From: Darksidea phi
Lineage: Eukaryota; Ascomycota; Dothideomycetes; Pleosporales; Lentitheciaceae
NCBI GenBank assembly: GCA_030770425.1
Contig: JASJFT010000098.1
Span: 1 to 64,000, forward strand
Direction of reading: 5' to 3'
DNA: 64,000 nucleotides
Shown: positions 55,050 through 64,000 of the stretch, one piece after another
Layout of the letters: the number at the start of each line of letters is the position of its first letter
How positions within the stretch are numbered: position 1 is the stretch's first letter
The notes under the pieces: model-generated
What the model saw: only the letters and a program-made list of their open reading frames with translations
Database searches by the model: none
Told to the model about the DNA's origin: nothing
Position numbers and translations under genes: made by a program

Positions 55050-57212
55050 TCACACAGCGATCTGAGATTCCGGGTGCGCACCAGGCAGCACAGAGGCCTG
55101 GCACATGCTCATCTGACTTGGAAGACGCCTGGGCGTCATCGGCTGTACGACTGCACTTCTTGCTGGAACGAGATCTGAGGTAGAGTCCAGTGTAGACTTG
55201 GGTGTCGTGTACAAGCTCGCAGCTGAGGAATGTTGGCTACCGAGCTCTGGTGTACTGAACCTTGTTCTTTCCTCTCGGCGATTAATATAGTCACTCGCTG
55301 AGATTGTCGTGGACGCATCGGTGGTTTGGTCGCTAAAGGTCGTTTTCTCATCGCTTTCGGCTTTGCCGTTCGACATGGCGTTCGCCATCAACTCCGCTGT
55401 GCTTTCCGCACTAGTGTTGACTGTGATACAGATTCCTTGTGTGTTATTGAAAGTGCCGAATTGGGTTAGGTCATCCTGCAGCCCGCTACATTCGTTCCTC
55501 GTCTTTCCGTCTCCTCTCTTCGATGCGTGCATAGGCTCATCCTTTCGTGCTGCACCGTTTTTCTTCCTTATCTCAATCTTCTCGACAGTCTTGAAAGAGT
55601 TCAATGTGCTGTTGCTCGAAGCTTTGTCAGCATTCCTCCCATTCACCTTGATGAGTCGTACTGCCTCTGCAGTACCGATCCGCCCCACAGATCGTCTCTC
55701 TAGCTTTTCAACTGTTGGGATTTTTATCCTCTTCCTCTTCCCTTTCGTCGCCTTTTGCTTCATCCCATTAGTTTCCTGCTTACGCCTGGCATCTATCACT
55801 TTATAGCATCTCCGAGACTTTCCGTGGAGATGATACTCGCAGCCCGTGGACGAAAACGAGTGTGATACACTACCGGAAGAAACCCGATCCATTGCAGCCT
55901 CAAGCACCATGAGCACGTACGACTTCGGTAGCCTTCGCGTATGCTCTCGTCGGAAGTTGTTCGCACCTGCATCCACAGACCGATCTACCACGAACCGCTT
56001 GAGCTGCTCAGGAATACTATATGCAGTGAAGACATGGCGGATGGTGTCGGAATCAGCGCATACTCTTTGAGCAATCTGCTGGTCTAGGATGTCCATGACT
56101 CGGTCTGCAAAGTCAACATCGCTCACGGTGAAGCCATATATGTATGCATTAATCAATGACCAGCAGTGCTGCCAGGTGTACTTGTTGTCACCGTCAAGTG
56201 CTGACTCGGGAACGCAGCAGCGTATCTTGCCTGTGCGCTGGTATTCTTGAAAGAGTTCGAAGGCATGCGGGTCCAGAATTGGAATGCGAGCGAGGGCTGG
56301 ATCGTCTTCGTCCAAATGCACTACAGAGTCCCTGTCTGGAACCTCTGGGATCAACTCGCGTGAGCCTGGTTCTGATTGCTCAAATTGCGAATCTGGGTCC
56401 GAATCATGGACATTGCGCACTACCGGATGGGAGGCAAGCCCAGTGCGCAGCCCCTCCGGAAAGACGATTGCAAGGCTTCGAGGCAGCTCATTCCTTCCAC
56501 GCGCGGCGCTATCTCTAGGAGGTGGTGGTGCTTCACGGGTCGGCGGCGGCGGATACGAAGGAAGCATTCCACTTCTATCATCCGCAGAATGAATAGACGC
56601 TGTCTGGTATTTGGGCTGTTGTGGAGATATAATAGCATCATAGACACTAGAGACATCTTGCAAGGATGCTGCACCGGAATCTCTAGCGTTCAGAAAGGAC
56701 AGCGACACAGGTTTCAGCTCTTCCATCGGCTCAATTGGTACCAGATCTTGTCGCGCGCTGAAGTCATGCACTGGCCTTCTACACCGAGCGGCTCCTTCGA
56801 ACCCATTCTTGAAGCCCTCCTCGCCCGGATTGAGTAGCGGGTTGACTCTCAGACCAGTCGGTGGACCGATTGTCCTCGAACCGGATACTTTCTGCAGCTT
56901 GCTTTGTTGACGCTTCGGAGAGTTTACTCCGGGATTCTTAGGCTTGCAAAACATGAAAGCCATCGTGAAGCACTTGCCACAGCGGCTTCGAAGCGCGCGC
57001 TTCGGGCGAGGGGTTGAAGAGGACAGAAGACAGCGTGACCTTGACGCTGAATGGAAGTACCTTCTGCAAGGTGGATCGCTCGATGAAGAGGTGATCAATG
57101 AAGTGCTAGGATGTGGTGGTGTGAGGTATTGAGAATAGGAACTCTGACGACGCTGGCACGTCGGACGTGGTCTTATGTATAGGTTGGGGTTCGTTCGTCG
57201 GAGTGGCATCAT
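55050..57212 (-). CDS. BTB/POZ-like protein, long form
   Basis: Single frame of 720 aa. Residues about 300-420 carry a degenerate BTB-like region in the style of Dothideomycete BTB proteins: LDPHAFELFQEYQRTGKIRC, WSLINAYIYGFTVSDVDFAD, RVMDILDQQIAQR and AYSIPEQLKRFVVDR. The rest is disordered: a Ser/Arg/Pro-rich N-terminus, a PPPP stretch at 221-232, basic clusters (KGKRKRIKIP) and a Ser/Thr-rich tail. The start is uncertain: the first 83 residues are low-complexity, and the Met at 56963 (MAFMFCK) is a plausible alternative. The gene is head-to-head with a second BTB-like gene, 273 bp apart. Such proteins may act as cullin-3 adaptors or in chromatin; this is inference. Confidence 0.65.
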   Translation of the reverse strand: MMPLRRTNPNLYIRPRPTCQRRQSSYSQYLTPPHPSTSLITSSSSDPPCRRYFHSASRSRCLLSSSTPRPKRALRSRCGKCFTMAFMFCKPKNPGVNSPKRQQSKLQKVSGSRTIGPPTGLRVNPLLNPGEEGFKNGFEGAARCRRPVHDFSARQDLVPIEPMEELKPVSLSFLNARDSGAASLQDVSSVYDAIISPQQPKYQTASIHSADDRSGMLPSYPPPPTREAPPPPRDSAARGRNELPRSLAIVFPEGLRTGLASHPVVRNVHDSDPDSQFEQSEPGSRELIPEVPDRDSVVHLDEDDPALARIPILDPHAFELFQEYQRTGKIRCCVPESALDGDNKYTWQHCWSLINAYIYGFTVSDVDFADRVMDILDQQIAQRVCADSDTIRHVFTAYSIPEQLKRFVVDRSVDAGANNFRREHTRRLPKSYVLMVLEAAMDRVSSGSVSHSFSSTGCEYHLHGKSRRCYKVIDARRKQETNGMKQKATKGKRKRIKIPTVEKLERRSVGRIGTAEAVRLIKVNGRNADKASSNSTLNSFKTVEKIEIRKKNGAARKDEPMHASKRGDGKTRNECSGLQDDLTQFGTFNNTQGICITVNTSAESTAELMANAMSNGKAESDEKTTFSDQTTDASTTISASDYINRREERTRFSTPELGSQHSSAASLYTTPKSTLDSTSDLVPARSAVVQPMTPRRLPSQMSMCQASVLPGAHPESQIAV

Positions 57213-57485
57213 GAATCCGGAAATTTAGGACGTTAATGGAAGGTTAGAGCGGCTCGTTTGCGGGTGGAAAGGGTTGTGTGAAGGAAATGGTGTTGGTTTA
57301 TAGCGCTGGGTGAGTCGTCGGCTTGTGTTACTACAATCTCCCAGCATTGACGCATTGCAGTACACGCGAAATACCACGTTGTACTTCACATCATAATGAA
57401 GATGGGAGTTATAAGCCAAAGTATGTATGCAGTACACTCGTCAAAACTTCTGCTAGAACCTACATAACTTTTAGTTCTTCGCAAA
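57213..57485. promoter_or_regulatory. Bidirectional promoter of two BTB-like genes
   Basis: 273 bp separate the start codons of two divergently transcribed genes of the same family. The shared control is inferred from the arrangement. Confidence 0.5.
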
Positions 57486-59225
57486 ATGTCTCCGCACTGC
57501 TCACGCACCGCAACGCCTTCCACGCTTTCTCGCCTGATCGAGTTTGTACCAGGTCGCATAGACTCGCCCGAAGACTTACCCCGTCCGTCAGTATACATTC
57601 ATTCGACAGTTGCCGCGCGCTCTGCCTACCTCTGCGCCAAGATCTCCCCATCGCCAGACAGCTATGGCGTGGTTCGCGTAGAGCTGTCTAGCGCCAACCC
57701 CAAAGCATTCAAACTCTATGCACGATGGCTCCAGACCGGAAAGCTCGATTTCCCAGATTTTCACGACCCCCGTCTCGTTACTCCATCGCCCAAAACACTG
57801 TCGTGGCACGACTGTGAAGTTCTGGTCAAGGCGCATATACTAGGGTCGCAGTTTGGAGATGATGCCTTTCAAGATCATGTAATGGATGCGTTGGTGCGAT
57901 GGTTGAGGCCTGCTCAAGGTCTGGATCGGCAAGTTTGCGAGCTGGTATTCGGTAAGCAAGCCAGTGGTGTAAGTCTGAAGCTTCAGTGTCTTGTAGTTGA
58001 TCGGATGTTTGCCGATGAGATGGAAGGCGACAAGCTTCTGTCGCTATTTGTGAAGAGGACACTGGCAAGAAAGATTGGAGATTTGGCGTTGGAGGAGACG
58101 TGCGAGTCTCATGTGCATGAGAGTGGGCAGTACGACGAGGAAAGAGATTTGAGTGGCGTGTCTTTGGGAGAGATGAAGAGTAGCACTGGTGTATTGGAGC
58201 CGCGCATTGTAGAGAATGGACCAACCGCCGAAACCACCGATGAGAGCTCCAGTCCAGAACCAAAAAGAAGAAAAAGAAAGCCAGTTCCTGAACCATGGAA
58301 CCTCAACTCGAGATGCAACATTCTACGGAACTTCGACAGCATTAGGCTCCATAGGAGACCAACCCGCAAGCACCCGGAAAGTGATTCCTTGCCTCCTCTC
58401 CCAAGTATTCATCCAAGCATACTTGACGGTTTTGCGACGGCTACGGCAGATGCGAACGAGCCTACTAGCAGACCGCCCTCTCGTCGACAAGACTCCCTCT
58501 TCCTACCGCCGCCTCTGGGTATCCATCCAAGCGTCCTAGAAGGTCTCTCGGCTAACGACCGTCTTCTCGCTGAAGTACACCAAGCACGAAAGCCTTCCAC
58601 CTCAACTAGCCATAAAAAAGGCTGGCCCATGGGTCCTCCAAGGCCCCTTCAAATAGCCTCTCCGTTTAATGATAGCGCAAATAATCTTCACTTACGCAAT
58701 CTAGAGCGGTTCGACGTTGCACCCTACCCTAACGACGATGTAGACGATTGGCCATTGCGCAATATAACGCCCTCACCAACACCACCTTCAACTCATCCAC
58801 CCTCTCTTGGCCCAGTATCATTCCCCCCGGTTCCATGCCCCAAAAGCGTGTACCAACAGTTGACCCCATCCCCCAGTCTCCGACGAAAGGCACTATCAAC
58901 CCATCGAAGGTCTGCCCCACCACCGCTGCCTATCCAACCAAGGCTCGCCTTGCCGTCCATATCACCCATTCGAAAGCAGCAGAGCTGGCCTCTTGCATCT
59001 AATCGCAGGGTTGTAACGGTAAAGCGGAAACCTGCTCCGGACAATGGCCTCGAGTTTCTCGCACGGTATCCGGAAGGAGAGATGCTAATATTGAAAGCGA
59101 AAGGAACGAGAATTGATGATGTGAGAGAAAAGGGTGCATCATTGCAACGCCCTTTTGAGCTTCAGGGAAGGGCGGTGAGGTTGAGCGAGTTGTTGCACTC
59201 GGCGAGCAGGCCGGAGTCTGCTTGA
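57486..59225 (+). CDS. BTB/POZ-like protein, second member of the divergent pair
   Basis: Single exon, 579 aa. A BTB-like core lies near residues 20-180: SVYIHSTVAARSAYLCAKI, ANPKAFKLYARWLQTGKLDF, LSWHDCEVLVKAHILGSQFG, DDAFQDHVMDALVRWL and LQCLVVDRMFADEM. The arrangement (core strand, x2 'F xLYxxWLxTGxI' element, helix with LIxAYxLG, DRxMDAL) is the same as in the divergent partner, so the two are likely paralogues. A basic cluster PKRRKRKPVPE at about 260 could be a nuclear localisation signal. The C-terminal half is proline-rich, with two copies of IHPSxL near LPPLPSIHPSILDG and LPPPLGIHPSVLEG. No enzyme motifs. Confidence 0.72.
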   Translation: MSPHCSRTATPSTLSRLIEFVPGRIDSPEDLPRPSVYIHSTVAARSAYLCAKISPSPDSYGVVRVELSSANPKAFKLYARWLQTGKLDFPDFHDPRLVTPSPKTLSWHDCEVLVKAHILGSQFGDDAFQDHVMDALVRWLRPAQGLDRQVCELVFGKQASGVSLKLQCLVVDRMFADEMEGDKLLSLFVKRTLARKIGDLALEETCESHVHESGQYDEERDLSGVSLGEMKSSTGVLEPRIVENGPTAETTDESSSPEPKRRKRKPVPEPWNLNSRCNILRNFDSIRLHRRPTRKHPESDSLPPLPSIHPSILDGFATATADANEPTSRPPSRRQDSLFLPPPLGIHPSVLEGLSANDRLLAEVHQARKPSTSTSHKKGWPMGPPRPLQIASPFNDSANNLHLRNLERFDVAPYPNDDVDDWPLRNITPSPTPPSTHPPSLGPVSFPPVPCPKSVYQQLTPSPSLRRKALSTHRRSAPPPLPIQPRLALPSISPIRKQQSWPLASNRRVVTVKRKPAPDNGLEFLARYPEGEMLILKAKGTRIDDVREKGASLQRPFELQGRAVRLSELLHSASRPESA

Positions 59226-59280
59226 TGTAATGCATGCATGATATCCGAGAGAGTAGTGACGAGATGAAGAGAAGGACGGC

Positions 59281-59361
59281 AAGCTATCGAATGAGTAGCA
59301 GCCATCGCGTCGTCAAACTCGCGGAATAACACAAAAAGGTGACACAAATCTAGAAAGCTAT
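59281..59361 (-). mobile_element. Copy C (5'-truncated) of the short dispersed element, 7-bp direct repeats
   Basis: About 67 bp (59288-59354) matching the same end of the element as copies A and B (CGAATGAGTAGCAGCC..., reverse strand) and ending early. It is flanked by AAGCTAT at 59281-59287 and 59355-59361. Confidence 0.75.
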
Positions 59362-59590
59362 AATTAGAAATCATATCAAGTGTATGAAAGGAAATGAACA
59401 CCGACTTAAAGAAATGTTGTGCTCCATCAGAACTTTTTGCTCCATCGCCATTCGTTGTAACATTTTATTTTTCCTGTAAGATGCATGTACTCGGTGACTT
59501 GTCTCCAGCCACATATCTATCTTCCTCTCTTAGCGCATCGCCACCCAGTCTTGAGGCGGTACCATGTATCCACGAGAATATTGCTCTCAT

Positions 59591-61323
59591 CTACTTTTCA
59601 AGCACCGTCTTGACACTGACTCTCACGCCAAAGCGATAGTCCTTGGTGAAGCCCATGGAAAAGTCTCGGTACGCGATAACATCATCGATTGAAGAGTCGA
59701 CAAGCTCAAGATCGAAGTTGCGCACGATAGCAGCGACGGCGAGATATAGTTCGGCATATGCCAGACTGTATTTTCATTAGCGTTATCGAATATCGGAATT
59801 ATCAGACCATGAAGACATACTTGATGCCCAAGCACGTCCTACTCCCCTTCGAAAAGCTAGCCAGATACTTGTTCAGATTCTCGCCGCGGGCTCGAGCATC
59901 AATCCAGCGCTCTGGCAGGAAGATGTGTGGGTTGGGAAAGATGTCAGGGTTGTTGTTTAGAAGATACGGAGAGGCGCCGAGAGTTGTCTATTGTGGGGTT
60001 AGTGAAACGTTTTTTGTGAGCATTTCAGAACCATACGTTTGCTGGGATGATCCATCCATCGTACTCCAAAGGCTCCAGTATCACCCGAGGGGTACGAAAC
60101 ATCAAAAACCTCTCGCACCGGAGACCCTCGCTAATTACGGCAGACTAGAGCATTTCGTTAGTTTGTTGGGCCAAGGAGAACGCAGATTACTGACCAGGTA
60201 CGGTAAAGCTTCTAGAGTAGTCCAAGGAACTCGAGCGTCTGGAGTCTTCATGACGGTCTGTAGTTCTGCCCTTAGCGTCGAGAGCATAGCCGGATTGGAA
60301 AGAAGATGGTAAGTGATGTTGGTCAGGAAACGAGCAGTCGTCTCCAAGCCGGCCATCATGATCACAATACCCTCGTCGGTAAGCCTGGTAAGCGATCGTT
60401 CCTCCGGCGGTAAGCTGGGATCCGTCAGAGCCTGAAAGATGGTCCGCGGCTCCGAGGATAGGTACACTTGCTTTTTATTGTTATTTAGGGACATGAGCGT
60501 CTTGAAAGCGTAGCGCTTGCTGATGTTCACAATCTCTAACATGGAGACCATGCCGCTATTCAAATATACCTGCACGCGGTCGGGGATTACACGCATGAGG
60601 TCGAATAGAACCGGAAAATGCTTCGTGAGGTGCGTAGCCAACAAGAAGCCACTAATGTCGCGCAAGTAGTCGTTCTTGAAGTCTTTGCTATTGTCAAGGA
60701 AGCCAAAGCACTCTCCGTAAGCGTATTGGCTAATGATGTCCGTGGTAAGCGCGCCGTAAACATCCTGCGTTTCGAACACCGCCCCATGCTTATAGGCATT
60801 TTTGAGCTTCTCGATAACCTTCTCCACCTTCGCCTGTACGACTGACTCGAACTGCGTGATTGCTTGTTTGGAGAAGAAGTTGTTGAGCGGAGCGCGGCGA
60901 AGGCGGTGAAGGTCATGGTCGACGGTGTTGAGGACGGAAGTTCGTGATACTGACTGTCGTTGGACCCTCCCGTTTTTGTTGCGTCGAGCGCCAATACCAC
61001 CGAATCGCTGCTCCTGAAAGTTGACATCAATGATGGAGAGTTCCTCCGGAGTGACCCGCACCATTGAACCTACACCAGTCAGCAGCTGAATGCTAGTACA
61101 AGTACCGAAGCTTACCATAGCGCGTGTGCATTTTCTCCACCTCCTTGAAATACTGACCACCCTTGATAACATCGAAGTATATCTCCGGAAGATAGGAAGC
61201 ACCCGCCCACCACGGACCAGGGAACCTGGCGAGTGGGTGGAAGAACACGTTGTAGACGATACGCCAAAGTGAATACGCCACCAAGGCTAGGACGAATCCA
61301 CTGGTAACCGTGAACAGAGCCAT
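59591..61323 (-). CDS. Cytochrome P450 monooxygenase
   Basis: Five exons: 61323-61116, 61069-60195, 60144-60037, 59987-59821 and 59765-59591 (510 aa). An N-terminal membrane anchor (VTSGFVLALVAYSLWRIVYN) leads to the proline-rich hinge HPLARFPGP. The I-helix oxygen-binding motif is MMAGLETTARF. The K-helix ExxR is in SAVISEGLRCER, PERW gives the PERF element, and the heme loop is FSKGSRTCLGI with the proximal cysteine. All expected motifs are intact. The FSKGSRxCLGI signature is that of CYP52/CYP65-like fungal microsomal enzymes; the substrate is not predictable. No polyketide synthase, NRPS or terpene enzyme lies near, so it is not visibly in a secondary-metabolite cluster. Introns of 46 (61115-61070), 50, 49 and 55 bp were placed by phase. 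Confidence 0.92.
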
Positions 61324-62743
61324 TGACGCTGGCAGGGAGTTAGTGTCGGGAGGTCCAAGTGACTGGAGAAGTGATAGCAAGACACGAAAGCAAGAGAAGT
61401 TTGGAAGCACCGCCCCTCGGCTAGGGCAGGCAACTGCTCGTCATAATGTGTGTTCTGGAAGGCGCAATCTGACCACACCACCGGCACCGCTGCGCACAGA
61501 CCATAGCGGCCTTGAGCCGGGTTGTGCGACATTACCTTCGTGTGGACGTCGAGCGTCTTGAACTAAGAAAAACCCAAGGATCTATGAATGAAAAGACTTA
61601 ATATTGTAATAAATGATTCGTCGACCAACCTTTTGTTTTCACTGGACAGGAGTATCTACAAGTTTCAAGCGCTTCGAGATAGGCTTTGTGGTTCGCGGCC
61701 TCTATCGAGGACGGTGTAGCTGAGACCTGTAAGATCAGCTCTTCAACGTCCCAGTCCTTCGGTAGTTCCCACGTGCTGGTGATAGGTGGACTAATGTGCC
61801 GTTACCGCCTTTGTTCTTGGTAGTCATCGGTTCCGCACACCATTACGGGGGCAAATACCGTGGTACTTTACTATTGGAATAACTCTTTCCTGTTCTTATG
61901 GTCTGCGGCGCTTCCGATACTGCGCCGTATCGATGAAGATCCTCTGCGGTCAGCCATATGAAGCCATGTCGAGTGGCGAGCCAGTGACTCGGGGAAGAGC
62001 GGTCGACCTGGTATAATCTTCAAGGAGGATAGGATCATAGCGTTGGAGTATGATAGGTTAGAGAGGTAACTGGTTTTAGTCGTGTGTTGAGTGCTTTTTT
62101 TTATTGGCGGTAAGGAAGGCTGAAGAATAGGGCTGCCACGACACAACTGTACCAAGCCTCCAAAAGGTCAATTGCGGCTTGTGTCTCCCAATAACTTCCT
62201 TGCACTACGGAGTGGCCAGCTGAAGTCTCGATAAGCCCAGCCCTGGGAGCCCACCAATACGATATCGAAAGGGCAACTTGGTCTCAAGCCATGCGTATCG
62301 GATCGATGGCCCCGCCGTTCTGATCGAAGTGACTCCGGCGAGGATGAACAGGGCGCGAGCAACAGGGTGCAAATGTGATAATGTTGCAGCTGAAATCTCA
62401 CCTAGTCACATGAGATGAGTAATAGAGTAAGCAGAGCTGTAAGTATGCCTGTAACTATGCCGCAACCCCGCATAACGTACAGCCACTCACAAAAGAAATT
62501 AACCCCCACCAACAGCGGACACTCAGCTGCGTCTCGGAGGCGCGCTTAAGAAAGCGGTAGTATCTATCTATCTTTCCAGCCATTTCCTTATCTTTGTTAA
62601 TATTAAGTCGGTATAGGTGGTGTTCGACGTAGAAGTTCGGGTATGCTCGTCGTATTTTTACGAGCGTATCCGGCGCGGGCGTACTCTACTCGAAGCTTAC
62701 TATACCGCTATTACTACGGCGCATAATCTTTAGAAAAGAATAC
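61324..62743. other. Gene-poor region, possible coding fragment
   Basis: Mostly short frames. A reverse-strand stretch at about 61605-61797 has coding-like content (STWELPKDWDVEELILQVSA, then AANHKAYLEALETC) ending in a stop, but no start or partner exon was found. A TATC microsatellite occurs near 62560. Composition at 62600-62740 is AT/CG-skewed, as in mutated repeats. Confidence 0.4.
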
Positions 62744-62775
62744 TGACGACGCGATGGCTACTATCTATTCGATAG
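62744..62775 (+). mobile_element. Copy D, fragment of the short dispersed element
   Basis: TGACGACGCGATGGCT...ATTCGATA matches the last about 32 bp of the element, with two changes. Confidence 0.5.
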
Positions 62776-64000
62776 CGGCGCACACATAATACATGGTATT
62801 TATGAGAATATAACATTAGTAAGAAGAATCATCATAGATGAGCCACCAAGTCAACTTGAGGATGAAGTCGCAATGGATCACAAGAGTCACCAAGGCAAAG
62901 AAAGAAGCGAGAAGTGATGTGAGGAGTGTGAAGTGTTTGTATTGTGACTTTGACTTTGAACCCATATTGCTTTGACTTTGAACCAACCAACCAAGATGTC
63001 TTTGCATCAAACCATTAACCAACCAACCAAGATGTCTTTGAACCAACCAAGCAATGACCAAGATGTTTGACCAACCAAGCAACAACCATGACTTTGACCC
63101 AAGTAGCAACCATTGACTTTTGAACAACCCAGAATTTTCCTTGCACCAAGGGACCCTGTGGCCTTGAACCACACCCTGTACCAGACACCAATAACGTCTC
63201 TTACCATCAGAGCATCAGCTGCTGGCACCGGCGGTGCGTCGAGGGAATGTCATCAGGGAATGGTCTCAGTTGAGAGGTTGCAGGAAGGCCAAGCACGAAG
63301 CTCTCAGATTCCACACGGCCTGCAACATGAACTTTGATCGACGCCCTGAGCTTCACATCTCTAACCCATGCCACGCAACAGCCTAGAGTGTCCAGACCCG
63401 AAGGCGCGTCTCTTCTGACTGAGCGTGACATGTCGGTTGAGGCCAGCAGCAAATGCTCTGAAGTGTTTTCGTTTTCGTTTTCGTATACGTATGCGGAGGC
63501 GAGGGGTCCTAAGGTCTACTCGGAAGACTTCAACCTTGGCGATGGACCAGGAGGTGGGATTGAGGAGTTGACACGATGTCGTCGTCGAGGATGAAGGAAG
63601 GGTGGAGGTCGACATGGTCTGTTGGAGTGGTGATGACATGGTGTGATGGAGGAAGGTTGTCATGTCGAAGAGAGTTGAAGACCATGTGAGGTGAAGTGGA
63701 CCAAGGCTTGAGACGACGACATCATGTCGATGATATCTCAAATGAGTCAGTGAAGGTCAAGAGTGATTCGCAGTGGAAGACTTACCTGGCTTGAGTGCCA
63801 AACCGAGAAGAGGATGGAGCTCATGATGGCTGGAGCTCAGGACTTGAGAGGAAGTGGAGCTTTTGGAAATGCTCGAGCTGTTGGAAATGCTCGTGCTGTT
63901 GGAAATGCTCGAGACTCTGAATGTCAATTGCAGTAGAGAGGAGTGGAGTGGAGCTGCTGTGATGGAGAGTCTGGGAGAGAGTGCCCTCGAGCTGTTTAAG
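62776..64000. other. Repeat-rich, no supported gene
   Basis: Holds an imperfect array around CCAACCAAGATGTCTTTG (about 62960-63115) and an 18-bp array (see next entry). Overlapping reverse frames across the first array are repeat-derived. Confidence 0.5.
63859..63914. repeat. 18-bp tandem repeat
   Basis: Three copies of TGTTGGAAATGCTCGAGC with single-base changes (the first begins TTTTGG). Confidence 0.85.

Noticed and set aside
59591..61323. P450 as part of a secondary-metabolite cluster
   Set aside because: No polyketide synthase, NRPS, terpene enzyme, transporter or regulator lies within reach in this window.
62960..63115. CCAACCAAG-rich array as a possible CRISPR or coding repeat
   Set aside because: Units and spacing are irregular, there are no unique equal-length spacers, and the organism is a fungus.

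Overview
The window is nuclear DNA of a filamentous ascomycete, most likely a dothideomycete-type Pezizomycotina. The evidence is many short spliceosomal introns (about 46-80 bp, GTAAGT/GTATGT donors), secreted fungal enzymes, an Fung_rhodopsin-type membrane protein, DUF7580, DUF7708-like and ULD_2-like proteins, and F-box-like and BTB-like hypothetical families. No tRNA, rRNA or CRISPR was seen. Gene models were spliced by hand from frame continuity, splice signals and remembered family consensus; none was checked against transcripts or databases.

Layout. 0.3-2.2 kb: cytochrome b2-type L-lactate dehydrogenase. 4.4 kb: a 45-residue DnaJ-type zinc-finger microprotein. 5.9-10.8 kb: a decayed tract with an ABCA transporter relict and a head-to-head pair of incompatibility-type genes (zinc-finger and DUF7580), both carrying nonsense codons. 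11.4-19.1 kb: rhodopsin-like membrane protein, secreted lactonase-type propeller, F-box relict, 4-TM protein and secreted FAD oxidase. 19.4-22.7 kb: second F-box relict and an RNF14-type RBR ubiquitin ligase. 23-24 kb: repeats. 24.4-27.7 kb: a 1009-residue chimeric zinc-finger protein. 28.5-30.9 kb: relicts of a cysteine-rich secreted protein and a fructosamine-kinase-like protein. 31.2-43.5 kb: cell-surface mucin-like protein, coiled-coil/F-box-like protein, two hypothetical proteins, acyl-CoA dehydrogenase, secreted alpha/beta hydrolase and a cyclase-family enzyme. 44.5-51.6 kb: a giant AAA ATPase head-to-head with a DUF7708-like protein. 52-53.6 kb: a cyanovirin-N-like secreted lectin and a truncated paralogue. 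55-59.2 kb: two divergently transcribed BTB-like genes. 59.6-61.3 kb: cytochrome P450. 61.3-64 kb: repeat-rich, largely gene-free.

The genes do not form one pathway. The catabolic and secreted enzymes (lactate dehydrogenase, FAD oxidase, lactonase, cyclase, P450, acyl-CoA dehydrogenase, hydrolase) are scattered and mixed in orientation. The most notable features are the density of recently broken genes, the chimeric zinc-finger protein, the overlooked zinc microprotein, and a short dispersed element with flanking direct repeats and a shared end that behaves like a 5'-truncating retroposon.
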